Positions 16,219 through 25,137 of a stretch of DNA of 64,000 nucleotides are shown piece by piece. Within the stretch, counting starts at the first letter, position 1. Every line of letters begins with the position of its first letter. Position numbers and translations under genes: made by a program. The stretch lies in NCBI RefSeq assembly GCF_008370325.1, contig NZ_VNIP01000006.1:558001-622000 (forward strand). Reading direction: 5' to 3'. The DNA is from Martinezella tropici. Its GTDB lineage: Bacteria; Pseudomonadota; Alphaproteobacteria; Rhizobiales; Rhizobiaceae. Below the pieces are notes generated by a model. That model saw only the letters and a program-made list of their open reading frames with translations, did not search any database and had not been told where the DNA came from.

Positions 16219-16995
16219 TTATTCCGCGGTCCAGCCACCGTCAATCGAGACGTGCGTGCCGGTTACCTGGCGTGCCTCGTCGCTTGCAAGGTAGAGCGAC
16301 AGGGCGCCGATCTCCTCAGCCTTGACGAACTCATGCGTGGGCTGGGCCTTGAGGATGACTTCGTTCTTGACCTGCTCCTCGGTCATCCCGCGCGCCTTGG
16401 CGGTATCCGGGATCTGCTTTTCGACAAGCGGGGTCAGGACGTAGCCGGGGCAAATGGCGTTTACCGTCACGCCGAATTCGGCAAGCTCGAGTCCTGCCGT
16501 CTTTGTGAGGCCTAATATACCATGTTTTGCCGCGACATAGGCGGATTTGAAGGGCGAGGCGACCAGACCATGCGCCGAAGCGATGTTGATGATGCGGCCG
16601 TATTTCCTGGCCTTCATCAGCGGAATGGCGGCGCGGATGGTGTGGAAGGAGCTGGAAAGATTGATCGCGATGATCTGGTCCCACTTCTCGATCGGGAAAT
16701 CCTCGATCTTCTCGACATGCTGGATGCCGGCATTGTTGACGAGGACATCGACGCTGCCGAAGGTGGAGTTGGCGGTCGCGATCAGATCGGCGATCTCGGC
16801 GGGCTTCGTCATGTCGGCCGGATGATAGATCACTTTGCCGCCGCCGGAGGCTTCGAGCTTGGTCTTGATCGTGTCGATTTCCTCGGGCTTTCCGAAGCCG
16901 TTGATGACGACGTTATCGCCCTTGGCGGCGAAGGCGGCCGCGATGGCGAGGCCGATACCGCTCGTGGAACCGGTGACGACAACTGTTCTTGCCAT
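16219..16995 (-). CDS. bdhA: D-3-hydroxybutyrate dehydrogenase
   Basis: A 258-residue short-chain dehydrogenase that interconverts D-3-hydroxybutyrate and acetoacetate, the entry point of PHB-derived carbon. Rossmann motif TGSTSGIG is at residues 8-15, then NNAG, the catalytic Ser in NIASAHG and the YVAAKHG (Y-x3-K) motif. The sequence through CPGYVLTPLVEKQIPD and GTHVSIDGGWTAE is typical of BdhA. The ATG at 16995 has an AAGGAGA ribosome binding site; a longer frame to 17244 would run through a repeat. It is the first gene of a bdhA-xdhA-xdhB unit. Confidence 0.92.
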   Translation of the reverse strand: MARTVVVTGSTSGIGLAIAAAFAAKGDNVVINGFGKPEEIDTIKTKLEASGGGKVIYHPADMTKPAEIADLIATANSTFGSVDVLVNNAGIQHVEKIEDFPIEKWDQIIAINLSSSFHTIRAAIPLMKARKYGRIINIASAHGLVASPFKSAYVAAKHGILGLTKTAGLELAEFGVTVNAICPGYVLTPLVEKQIPDTAKARGMTEEQVKNEVILKAQPTHEFVKAEEIGALSLYLASDEARQVTGTHVSIDGGWTAE

Positions 16996-17052
16996 GATCT
17001 TCTCCTTGGACAGCGCAGCTTCCTGCTGCAGTGCAAAACGGCTTGAGCTTAC

Positions 17053-17157
17053 TGCATAATTCCTTAAATCGGGATCGATTTTAGGGATAAAATTATGCAG
17101 CAGCTTTAAAGTGCTACAGCGACCTTTGCCCGTCACATGTGACGCGCGGTGCTGTAG
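17053..17157. repeat. Composite rhizobial palindromic repeat upstream of bdhA and glpK
   Basis: Two parts. 17053-17099 has 9-bp perfect ends (TGCATAATT and complement) around imperfect AAATCG/CGATTT arms. 17114-17157 is bounded by CTACAGC/GCTGTAG and contains an exact 14-bp palindrome CGTCACATGTGACG at 17131-17144. I recall very similar paired elements in many Rhizobium intergenic regions. It lies in the 339-bp gap between the divergent bdhA and glpK starts, so their promoters must flank or include it. Nothing else is recognised in that gap. Confidence 0.7.
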
Positions 17158-17334
17158 TCCCAAACCTGCGGATATGGCAATCACATTGCTGCCAGTCCCT
17201 TTTGCGGCACCTTGACCCACGATGCCGTGAACAGGAAAGCGCATATTTCAGCGAAAAATTTCGTTTTGCTTTCTTTTCACATTCGTTTTGCTCGCGTATC
17301 TGTTGCTTCGGGATGCAACAGGCGGGAGGAACGC

Positions 17335-18831
17335 ATGAGCGGTTATGTCTTGGCGATCGATCAGGGAACGACGTCGACGCGGGCTATCGTTTTCGACGGC
17401 AAGATGAAGGTTGCCGGTGTCGGACAGAAAGAATTCACCCAGCATTATCCGAAACCCGGCTGGGTAGAGCACGATCCGGAGGAGATCTGGTCGTCTGTCC
17501 TCGTCACCGTCCGCAGGGCGATCGAGGCCGCCGGCATCACCGCCAAGGATATTGCCGCTCTCGGCATTACCAATCAGCGTGAAACCGTCGTCGTCTGGGA
17601 TCGCGAGACGGGCAAGCCTATCCACAATACCATCGTCTGGCAGGATCGCCGCACGGCAGGCTATTGCGAGAAGCTGAAGCGTCAGGATCTGGAAAAGCTC
17701 TTCACCCGCAGTACCGGCCTGCTGCTCGATCCCTATTTCTCTGGCACCAAGCTCTCCTGGCTGCTCACCAACGTGAAGGGCGCCCGCGCCCGCGCCGCCA
17801 GGGGTGGCCTCTGCTTCGGCACCATCGATACCTTCCTGATCTGGCGGCTGACTGGCGGCAAGAGCTTCGTCACCGATGCCACCAATGCTTCGCGGACGCT
17901 GATGTACAATATCGACGCGAACGAATGGGATGATGCGCTGCTGGATATCCTGCGCGTGCCGGCCGCGATGCTGCCCGAGGTGAAGGATTGTGCTGCGGAT
18001 TTCGGCGTCGCGGATGCCACGCATTTCGGCGCGGAAATCCCGATCCTCGGCGTTGCCGGCGATCAGCAGGCGGCGACGATCGGCCAAGCCTGCTTCGAGC
18101 GCGGCATGATGAAATCCACTTATGGCACCGGCTGCTTCGCGCTGCTCAATACCGGCGCGGACATGGTGCGCTCGAAGAACCGCCTGCTGACCACTATCGC
18201 CTACCGGCTGAACGGCGAGACGACTTATGCGCTAGAAGGCTCAATCTTCATTGCAGGCGCCGCGGTGCAATGGCTGCGCGATGGGCTGAAGGCCATCCAG
18301 CGCGCTTCGGACTCCGGCGAACTGGCGGCCAAGGCCGATCCGTTGCAGGAGATCTATCTCGTGCCGGCCTTCACCGGTCTCGGCGCGCCCTACTGGGATC
18401 CGGATGCCCGTGGCGCGATCTTCGGCCTCACGCGCAACACCGGGCCGGAAGAAATCGTGCGGGCGGCGCTGGAGGCCGTTTGCTATCAGTCTCGCGATCT
18501 CCTGGATGCCATGCACAAGGATTGGCGCAATGGGAGTGGACAGGACACGGTGCTGCGCGTCGATGGCGGCATGGTCGCTTCCGACTGGACGATGCAGCGG
18601 CTTGCCGATCTGCTCAATGCACCGGTCGATCGTCCGACCATTCTGGAAACGACGGCCCTCGGCGCCGCCTGGCTTGCCGGTAGCCGCGCCGGCGTCTGGC
18701 CGGATCGCGCCGGCTTTGCCAAGGCCTGGGCGCGGGACCGGCGGTTCGAGCCTAAGATGGATGACAAGACGCGAAACGCGAAAATGAAGGGGTGGAAGAA
18801 CGCGGTGTCGCGCACCTTGAGTACACGGTAG
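17335..18831 (+). CDS. glpK: Glycerol kinase
   Basis: A 498-residue FGGY-family kinase that makes sn-glycerol 3-phosphate from glycerol and ATP. The N-terminal phosphate-binding loop [13 protein letters not shown], the [15 protein letters not shown] segment, SGTKLSW and the C-terminal [19 protein letters not shown] are all typical of GlpK. The ATG at 17335 has a GGGAGGA ribosome binding site; a start at 17212 has none. It stands alone, with no glpF or glpD neighbour in the window. Confidence 0.96.
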   Translation: MSGYVLAIDQGTTSTRAIVFDGKMKVAGVGQKEFTQHYPKPGWVEHDPEEIWSSVLVTVRRAIEAAGITAKDIAALGITNQRETVVVWDRETGKPIHNTIVWQDRRTAGYCEKLKRQDLEKLFTRSTGLLLDPYFSGTKLSWLLTNVKGARARAARGGLCFGTIDTFLIWRLTGGKSFVTDATNASRTLMYNIDANEWDDALLDILRVPAAMLPEVKDCAADFGVADATHFGAEIPILGVAGDQQAATIGQACFERGMMKSTYGTGCFALLNTGADMVRSKNRLLTTIAYRLNGETTYALEGSIFIAGAAVQWLRDGLKAIQRASDSGELAAKADPLQEIYLVPAFTGLGAPYWDPDARGAIFGLTRNTGPEEIVRAALEAVCYQSRDLLDAMHKDWRNGSGQDTVLRVDGGMVASDWTMQRLADLLNAPVDRPTILETTALGAAWLAGSRAGVWPDRAGFAKAWARDRRFEPKMDDKTRNAKMKGWKNAVSRTLSTR

Positions 18832-19013
18832 AGGCGATGGCCATGATGCCACGGCTCACCTTAGGTTATGCTGTGTAAGATTTCTTTATTTTGCTTATAT
18901 AAGGGCACGCAGCGATACTCACGCCGTCATTGGTTCGGAGGGGATGTTCCGAGCCATCTTCGAAAGTTTTTTCCTTTGGAATGAATGCCTTCTGAGAGAC
19001 GACGACGGGGATA

Positions 19014-19817
19014 ATGGCTGCTCAATTTAGCGAAGTGAAGAAACACGTTTACCGGCAGATCAAGTATCATCTGACCCGACCGAAGCCACCGATGCTGGCC
19101 GAACGGTTCGATGGGCCTGTTCTCGTCGTCGGATCGGCGCCAGTGTCGAACAAGCCGGCGGATTTCGACAGAACTTTCCGGGTGATCACCATCAATGGAT
19201 CGCAGGTCGTAACGAAAGACTGGGGAATAGAGACGCCCGACGTGACGCTCGTTCAGTTCAACCAGATCGAAGGCACGAACACCAATGCCGTCGAGGTGCG
19301 TCGCGTTCTGAACGGCGAGCGGACGAAGATGCTCTATGTGCTGCTGTGGCGGAAGGAACTTCAACGGCTGGAAGACGGATTGAAAGCCTTCAACTACGGC
19401 TACGACAGGCTTGAAATCGTCGACCGCTACAAGCGCATGGCGCTGCTGGACCGGGTCGGCGGGGTAAAGTGCAGCGAGCTCGGCGCGGACGACAAATGCT
19501 CCAACGGCATTAACGCCGTCCTGTTCGCGCTCTATAATGGCGCAACCGAAGTGATCATCACCGGCATCAACCCCGATTCCGGCGGGCATGTCTACAACAC
19601 GGAAAACCTCGCGCGACTGCATGTGCGCAAGGACCGTGAGGTTCTCGAGCGGCTTCTCGAACGCGGCTACCCTGTGTTCACCACCGATCCCGGCGTCTCG
19701 CAATCTGTCGGGCTGCCGCTATGGGCGGGCAAGGCGAAGGCCGGCCGGACCGTGGAGGCCGATGCCAAGGCCAAGCGGCCGGCACCGATAACGGCTGCGG
19801 CTGTCATCAACCCTTGA
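19014..19817 (+). CDS. Uncharacterised protein with a Rossmann-like start
   Basis: A 267-residue soluble protein without signal peptide or membrane segments. Residues about 30-60 (GPVLVVGSAPVSNKP, then DRTFRVITINGS) resemble the nucleotide-binding start of bacterial sialyltransferase-like and DUF115/MptE-like proteins. ATEVIITGINPDSGG later looks like a second Rossmann strand-loop. The C-terminal 30 residues are low complexity (Lys/Ala/Pro). Its neighbours, glpK and an LD-carboxypeptidase, give no clear context. A role in surface polysaccharide synthesis is possible but unproven. Confidence 0.65.
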   Translation: MAAQFSEVKKHVYRQIKYHLTRPKPPMLAERFDGPVLVVGSAPVSNKPADFDRTFRVITINGSQVVTKDWGIETPDVTLVQFNQIEGTNTNAVEVRRVLNGERTKMLYVLLWRKELQRLEDGLKAFNYGYDRLEIVDRYKRMALLDRVGGVKCSELGADDKCSNGINAVLFALYNGATEVIITGINPDSGGHVYNTENLARLHVRKDREVLERLLERGYPVFTTDPGVSQSVGLPLWAGKAKAGRTVEADAKAKRPAPITAAAVINP

Positions 19818-19883
19818 GCTAGGGGCTTACCGACGGTCAATCTGCGGCTGACGCTTGTCGTGATTCCGTGCCAAGATCGCGGC

Positions 19884-20831
19884 ATGGAATCACTCGATCG
19901 CACAGAGACCAGTCGGATATCGATGCCGCCGCCATTGCGGCCGGGCGATAAGGTGCGTTTTGTATCGCCCGCAAGCTCGCCCGATAGGGATAGAGTTCTG
20001 AGGAACGCCGAAATCCTCAAAGGTTGGGGGCTGAAGGTCGACTTCGGCGAACACGTCTTTCGCAAGTGGAGCTATCTTGCCGGGACCGACGAGGAGAGGC
20101 TGGCGGATCTCAACGCTGCGCTTCGCGATCCGGATGTTCGTGCGATCTTCACCACGCGCGGCGGTAAAGGATCTTATCGTATTGCCGATCAGCTGGATTT
20201 CGCGGCGGCGCGAAGGGACCCAAAATTCGTCATCAGCTTCAGCGATATCACCGCATTGCATTTGAGCTTGCTGAGACATTGTCATCAAGTCGGCATTCAC
20301 GGCGCGTTCTCTATCGGGCCGAACGAAGAGAATATCAGTCCCTATACGCATGACTCGTTGCGTCAGGCGTTGATGACGACCGAGGATATCGTCATCACTG
20401 CGCGCCCGGAAGAAGCGACCTCGCGGCTGACGACAAACGGTGCGGCCAGAGGTCGGCTGATCGGCGGCAATCTCGACATGGTGGCGACATCCGCCGGCTG
20501 GGCGTTGCCGGACATGCACGGCGCCATCCTGCTGCTTGAGGCCATCGGTCTGTATCCCGGTCAGGTGGACCGGCAGATGACGATGCTGCGCAAGGCGAGG
20601 CATCTGGATGGTCTGGCGGGGATCGCCATTGGACAGTTCACCGATTTCGAGTTCGATCGTCCTTATTCGGTAATCGATATTCTGCGCGAACATCTGGCCG
20701 AGTTGAACGTGCCGATCCTCGGCGGCTTGCCGCTTGGGCACGGCGATCGTCCGGCAAGCGCTTTGATAGGTGCCGTCGCGGAGTTCGACGCCAAAGCGGG
20801 AACATTGGTGGTTCGGCGTGACCGAACCTGA
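19884..20831 (+). CDS. LD-carboxypeptidase (peptidase family S66)
   Basis: A 315-residue serine peptidase of the LdcA/MccF family, which removes the terminal D-amino acid from L,D-linkages in recycled muropeptides or acts on related acyl-peptides. The pattern is visible: VRFVSPASS at the start, RGGKGSYRI, the nucleophile Ser in SFSDITALH, the Glu in LLLEAIGLYPGQVDRQM and the His in PLGHGD. The start is uncertain: ATGs at 19860, 19884 and 19923 are in frame, and the last (MPPPLRPGD) is closest to the conserved domain. Confidence 0.85.
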   Translation: MESLDRTETSRISMPPPLRPGDKVRFVSPASSPDRDRVLRNAEILKGWGLKVDFGEHVFRKWSYLAGTDEERLADLNAALRDPDVRAIFTTRGGKGSYRIADQLDFAAARRDPKFVISFSDITALHLSLLRHCHQVGIHGAFSIGPNEENISPYTHDSLRQALMTTEDIVITARPEEATSRLTTNGAARGRLIGGNLDMVATSAGWALPDMHGAILLLEAIGLYPGQVDRQMTMLRKARHLDGLAGIAIGQFTDFEFDRPYSVIDILREHLAELNVPILGGLPLGHGDRPASALIGAVAEFDAKAGTLVVRRDRT

Positions 20832-20913
20832 TGTCTTTCCAGAACAAATTTTTTGACGCGGCCTGTCGGAGCAGATGATATTCCTTCGTCTTTAAAGGGA
20901 GAAGGGAATCCTC

Positions 20914-21288
20914 ATGCTTTATGCGATCCTATGCTACAACGACGAAGATACCGTATTCGCCTGGTCCAAGGAGCAGGAGGAGGCAACCATGGCGCGGCTG
21001 ATTGCCGTGCAGGAGCCGCTCAGGGAGGCTGGCAAGCTCGGCCCGGTGGCACGCTTGATGCCAACGACGGCGGCGACGACCTTGCGCAAGGGTAAGAACG
21101 AGCCGATCGTCATTGACGGTCCCTTTGCGGAAACGAAGGAGCAGTTGCTCGGTTTCTATGTGGTCGATTTCGAAACCCTCGACGAAGCCATCGGTTTTTC
21201 GAAGGAGCTTGCCGCGGCCAATCCTGGCGTTGGCTCCTATGAAATCCGCCCGCTTTACGTTTTCCGGCCGGGAGCAGTCGCGACATGA
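20914..21288 (+). CDS. YCII/DGPF-domain protein
   Basis: A 124-residue YCII-related protein. It has the family core from MLYAILCYNDED and the diagnostic DGPFAETKEQLLGFYVV. YCII proteins of this subtype are regularly encoded directly upstream of ECF42 sigma factors, as here, with a 4-bp ATGA overlap to the sigma gene. Its biochemical role is not established. A GGGAGAAGG ribosome binding site precedes the ATG. Confidence 0.9.
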   Translation: MLYAILCYNDEDTVFAWSKEQEEATMARLIAVQEPLREAGKLGPVARLMPTTAATTLRKGKNEPIVIDGPFAETKEQLLGFYVVDFETLDEAIGFSKELAAANPGVGSYEIRPLYVFRPGAVAT

Positions 21289-22541
21289 CCGATATTGCCT
21301 GGATCGACATCGCGCTTACCAATGCCCGGCCGCAGGTCATGGGCGCTCTGCTGCGCTATTTCCGCAATCTCGATATTGCCGAGGAGGCCTTTCAGGAGGC
21401 CTGCCTCAGGGCCTTGAAGACCTGGCCCGACAAGGGGCCGCCGCGCGATCCCATTGCCTGGCTGATCTTCGTCGGCCGCAACAGCGGCATCGATACGGTG
21501 CGCAAGCAGGCGAAATTGCAGAGCCTGCCGGATGAGGAGGCGATCTCCGATACGAGTGATGCGGAGAGCGATCTGGCCGAACGGCTCGATGGCTCCGGAT
21601 ATCGCGATGATATTTTGAGGTTGCTATTCATCTGCTGCCATCCGGATTTGCCGGCGACGCAGCAGATCGCCCTGGCTTTGCGCATTGTTTCCGGCCTTTC
21701 GGTGCAGCAGATCGCCCGTGCCTTCCTCGTCAGCGACAGCGCGATGGAGCAGCGCATTACAAGGGCTAAGGCGCGTGTCGCCGCAGCAGGCGTTCCCTTC
21801 GAGACGCCGGGTGCGGTCGAGCGCAGCGAACGGCTGGCGCTCGTCAGCGCCATGATCTACCTCATCTATAACGAAGGCTATTCGGCCGGCGGAACGCATC
21901 GCGAGGCTGCTGCCTTCGCCGACGAGGCGATCCGGCTTTGCCGGCTGCTGTTGCGGATATTTCCCTCCGAGCCGGAGACCATGGCGCTGCTGGCGCTGAT
22001 GCTCCTGCAGCAATCGCGCAAGGAGGCACGGTTCGACACCAGTGGACAGATCATCCTGCTGGAAGATCAAGATCGTACGCTCTGGGATCGCACGTTGATC
22101 GACGAGGCGCTGGCGCTGCTCGACAAGGCGATCCGCCACCGCAAGCCCGGTCCCTATCAGGTGCAGGCGGCGATCGCGGCGCTGCATTCCCGAGCAAAGA
22201 GGGCTGAGGATACGGACTGGGAGGAGATCGATCTGCTCTATCAGATGCTGGAGAGACTGACGCCGTCGCCGGTCGTCACGCTCAATCGCTCGGTCGCGCT
22301 CTCCAAACGGAAGGGGCCGGAGGCGGCCCTGACGCTGATTGCGCCGCTGGAAGCGCAGCTCGACAGCTATTTCTATTTTCATGGGGTGAGGGGCGGCCTG
22401 CTTGCACAGCTTGGCCGCGCGCAGGAGGCACGCGTCGCCTTCGACAGGGCTATCGCGCTTGCCCGTTCGCCCGCCGAGGCCGCCCATATCCGCCATCAGC
22501 TCGATCGTCTGAGCGCGGATGCTCTTGCGGCTGCAAAATAA
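21285..22541 (+). CDS. ECF-type RNA polymerase sigma factor, ECF42 group
   Basis: A 418-residue sigma factor. Region 2 spans about residues 10-75 (LRYFRNLDIAEEAFQEACLR, then NSGIDTVRKQAK), and region 4 about 105-165 (LALRIVSGLSVQQIARAFLV). A roughly 230-residue helical, TPR-like C-terminal extension follows (MIYLIYNEGYSAGG onward). That extension and the coupled DGPF gene define the ECF42 group, which has no classical anti-sigma factor; the extension is thought to control activity. It probably directs transcription of its own operon, which continues with SRPBCC and DoxX genes. Confidence 0.9.
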   Translation: MTDIAWIDIALTNARPQVMGALLRYFRNLDIAEEAFQEACLRALKTWPDKGPPRDPIAWLIFVGRNSGIDTVRKQAKLQSLPDEEAISDTSDAESDLAERLDGSGYRDDILRLLFICCHPDLPATQQIALALRIVSGLSVQQIARAFLVSDSAMEQRITRAKARVAAAGVPFETPGAVERSERLALVSAMIYLIYNEGYSAGGTHREAAAFADEAIRLCRLLLRIFPSEPETMALLALMLLQQSRKEARFDTSGQIILLEDQDRTLWDRTLIDEALALLDKAIRHRKPGPYQVQAAIAALHSRAKRAEDTDWEEIDLLYQMLERLTPSPVVTLNRSVALSKRKGPEAALTLIAPLEAQLDSYFYFHGVRGGLLAQLGRAQEARVAFDRAIALARSPAEAAHIRHQLDRLSADALAAAK

Positions 22542-22641
22542 TCGGAAAATTTGTGTCTCCCATGTCGGGAAGCGACGGCTATGAACGTCGTTAAGATATA
22601 GGCCGAGCAGGCCGCGTCAAAATGGAAAGAGGAAGAGGACC

Positions 22642-23112
22642 ATGACCGAGCAGGCCCCGCGCCATGAACTTTCGTTGACCCGCATCATCGACGTACCGCG
22701 CGACAAGATCTTTCGCTGCTGGACGGAGGAGGAGCTGCTGAAGCAGTGGTTCGCGCCGCGGCCGTGGACGGTGTCCGCCGCCAGTGTCGACGTTCGCGCG
22801 GGCGGCTCGAGTTCGGTCACCATGCGCAGCCCGGAGGGCGAGGATTATCCAGGCAACGGCGTCTATCTCGAAGTCGTTCCGAACGAGCGGATCGTTTTCA
22901 CGGACGCTTTCGTCAGCGCCTGGGTGCCATCGGCAAAGCCCTTCATGGTCGTGACGATCCAGCTGGACGATCTTGGCGGCGGCAAGACGCGCTATACCGC
23001 GACTGTCCTGCATTGGTCGGCCGAGGATCGCGAAGCGCATGAGAACATGGGCTTCCATCAGGGATGGGGGCAGTGCGCCGATCAGCTTGCCGCGCTAGCG
23101 GCCAGAATCTGA
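22642..23112 (+). CDS. SRPBCC/AHSA1-domain protein
   Basis: A 156-residue START-like (AHSA1/CalC) domain protein: LTRIIDVPRDKIFRCWTEEE at the start, then WFAPRPWTV and the C-terminal helix HENMGFHQGWGQCADQL. Such proteins bind small hydrophobic ligands. A GAGGAAGAGGA ribosome binding site precedes the ATG. Its position 100 bp after the ECF42 sigma gene, and before a DoxX-like gene, suggests membership of the same regulon. Confidence 0.87.
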   Translation: MTEQAPRHELSLTRIIDVPRDKIFRCWTEEELLKQWFAPRPWTVSAASVDVRAGGSSSVTMRSPEGEDYPGNGVYLEVVPNERIVFTDAFVSAWVPSAKPFMVVTIQLDDLGGGKTRYTATVLHWSAEDREAHENMGFHQGWGQCADQLAALAARI

Positions 23113-23141
23113 ATTCCTAATCAATTCCGGGGGATACGAAC

Positions 23142-23570
23142 ATGTCTTATGCAGTCGATTCATCCACACCTTCGGTCACGCGGGCTCAGCGCGTGGCGGG
23201 CATGATCCTGAGCGGACTGGTCATTGCCTTCCTGCTGTTCGATGGCGTGATCAAGCTCGTTCCGCTTCCAGTCGTCACGGAGACGATGGCGGCTCTCGGC
23301 TATTCCGCCGATCCGGCGCTGGCTCGGCTTCTCGGTGTCATCACGCTCGGCTGCGCCATTCTCTATGCGATCCCGAGGACGTCAATCCTTGGCGCAATTC
23401 TGTTGACGGGCCTGCTCGGCGGCGCAATCGCGACGCATCTGCGGATCGGCAGTCCGATCTTCTCGCATCTGCTGTTCGGCGTTTATCTCGGCGTTATCGC
23501 CTGGGGCGGGCTTTATCTTCGTTATGAAGCGGTTCGCAAAATGATTCCGTTCTTTGATCGAAGCTTTTGA
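23142..23570 (+). CDS. DoxX-like membrane protein
   Basis: A 142-residue integral membrane protein with four predicted hydrophobic helices (starting near residues 19, 58, 84 and 112). The DGVIKLVPLPVVTETMAALGY segment is typical of DoxX-like proteins. It follows the SRPBCC gene by 29 bp, and such pairs commonly accompany YCII/ECF42 sigma genes. Function is not established. Confidence 0.82.
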   Translation: MSYAVDSSTPSVTRAQRVAGMILSGLVIAFLLFDGVIKLVPLPVVTETMAALGYSADPALARLLGVITLGCAILYAIPRTSILGAILLTGLLGGAIATHLRIGSPIFSHLLFGVYLGVIAWGGLYLRYEAVRKMIPFFDRSF

Positions 23571-23619
23571 TTTCAGATTCGATTTGCTAAGGCTCGCTTC
23601 TCGAAAAAAGGGGTGAGCC

Positions 23620-24132
23620 ATGCCGCAAGTGATTATCGCGCCGGTCAGGCAATCCGATGCGGACGAGCTGATCGCCGCCAATATCGCCAGCCGCGCGCAT
23701 CATGTGCCCTGGGCCTATCCCTTTCTCGATCGCGACGGTTTCGACACATGGTTCGGCCAGACGGTGACGGGGCCGAACTTGGGTCTGGTGGCGCGCGATC
23801 CCGGCTCCGGCGCTATCGTCGGCGTCGTCAATATCAGCCAGATGGTTTGGGGCGGCTTCCGCAGCGCCTTCCTCGGCTATCACGGCATGGTGGGTTTTGC
23901 CGGCCAGGGCTTCATGACGGAGGCGGTTCGCCTGGCCGTGGCGCATGGCTTCGATGCCATCGGCTTGCATCGGCTCGAGGCCAATATCCAGCCGGGCAAC
24001 CATCCGTCGATAGCGCTGGTCAAGCGGCTGGGTTTCCGCAAGGAAGGGTTTTCGCCCAAATATCTGAAGATCGGCGGGGTCTGGTGTGACCACGAGCGCT
24101 GGGCATTGCTGTCAGACGATCCGCGCTCTTGA
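23620..24132 (+). CDS. GNAT N-acetyltransferase, RimJ/RimL type
   Basis: A 170-residue acetyltransferase. The acetyl-CoA region is seen in GYHGMVGFAGQGFMTEAVRLAV, followed by HRLEANIQPGNHPSIALVKRLGFRKEGF, the RimJ/RimL-family signature. The C-terminal WCDHERWALL is also typical. The substrate may be a ribosomal or other protein N-terminus. An AGGGGTGA sequence precedes the ATG. It lies 49 bp after the DoxX-like gene and could be a fifth operon member or independent. Confidence 0.88.
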   Translation: MPQVIIAPVRQSDADELIAANIASRAHHVPWAYPFLDRDGFDTWFGQTVTGPNLGLVARDPGSGAIVGVVNISQMVWGGFRSAFLGYHGMVGFAGQGFMTEAVRLAVAHGFDAIGLHRLEANIQPGNHPSIALVKRLGFRKEGFSPKYLKIGGVWCDHERWALLSDDPRS

Positions 24133-24270
24133 GCTCTTTCGGAATTCGAAAGGCGCGCTATCTGGCAGAAAGCCCAAAAAGATATTGACTGCGCGAAGCG
24201 AAGGGGCGAAAGCGACCTTGAGCCTCTCGCCGAACCGTTGCGCAGAGCGCGGGAGTGCCGGAAGCTGTAA

Positions 24271-25023
24271 ATGATCGTCTCGACCGAAGAAGAACTGACC
24301 AAGCTGAAAGATATCGGTCGCATCTGCGCCAATGCATTGCAGGCCATGGCGACTGCGCTCGAGCCGGGCATCACCACGCTGGAGCTGGATGCGATCGGCC
24401 GCAAGGTGCTGGAGGATGCCGGCGCGCAATCGGCGCCGGAGCTGGTCTACAAGTTTCCCGGTGCGACCTGCATCAGCGTCAACGAGGAAGTGGCCCACGG
24501 CATCCCCGGTGCACGCGTGATCCAGGCGGGCGATCTGGTCAATCTCGATGTTTCGGCCGAGAAAGACGGCTTCTTTTCCGATACCGGCGCATCCTTTGCC
24601 GTGCCGCCGGTCAAGCCTAAGATCGAGCGCCTCTGCCGCGACGGCAAGCGAGCGCTCTGGGTCGGTCTCAATCAGGTGCGCAGTGGCGCGCCGCTTTCAA
24701 AGATCGGGCAGGCCGTCGGCGCCTTTGCGCAGAAGAACCGCTACACGCTGATCGCCAATCTCGCCAGCCACGGCATCGGACGCTCTTTGCATGAAGAGCC
24801 CGCCGAGGTTTCCACCTGGGCGGACCCTGATGAGACCCGGATCATAGAGGATGGCCTGGTCTTCACCGTCGAGCCGTTTCTCTCGCTCGGCGCGAGCTGG
24901 GCGGAGGGGGGCGACGATGCATGGACGCTCTATGCCGAACCGCAGGCGCCAACGGTCCAGTACGAACACACGATCATCGCCACCCGCAATGGGCCGATCA
25001 TCCTGACATTGCCGGACAAGTGA
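24271..25023 (+). CDS. map: Methionine aminopeptidase, type I
   Basis: A 250-residue enzyme that removes the initiator methionine from new proteins. The metal-binding set is present in order: His in NEEVAHGIPG, Asp in NLDVSAEKDGFFSDTG, His in ASHGIGRSLHEEP, Glu in VFTVEPFLS and Glu in VQYEHTIIAT. There is no N-terminal zinc-finger extension. It stands alone and need not be the only map copy; this sequence is somewhat divergent from the housekeeping enzyme of rhizobia. Confidence 0.92.
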   Translation: MIVSTEEELTKLKDIGRICANALQAMATALEPGITTLELDAIGRKVLEDAGAQSAPELVYKFPGATCISVNEEVAHGIPGARVIQAGDLVNLDVSAEKDGFFSDTGASFAVPPVKPKIERLCRDGKRALWVGLNQVRSGAPLSKIGQAVGAFAQKNRYTLIANLASHGIGRSLHEEPAEVSTWADPDETRIIEDGLVFTVEPFLSLGASWAEGGDDAWTLYAEPQAPTVQYEHTIIATRNGPIILTLPDK

Positions 25024-25030
25024 CGTCCTG

Positions 25031-25069
25031 AAGCGCGTCGCGAATCTTTCAGATTCGCTTGTCGCGCTT
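25031..25069. terminator. Two-tier hairpin between map and padR
   Basis: Outer arms AAGCGCG/CGCGCTT and inner arms GCGAATCT/AGATTCGC form a long stem with a TTC loop, 8 bp after the map stop. No run of U follows, so it may be a dispersed rhizobial repeat serving as a weak bidirectional terminator between the convergent genes. Confidence 0.5.
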
Positions 25070-25137
25070 GAGGTCTTTGATTTTGCGCATGCCTTTGTCG
25101 CAACACCGCTGCGCACTTTTGCGCGGCATGCTGCAGC

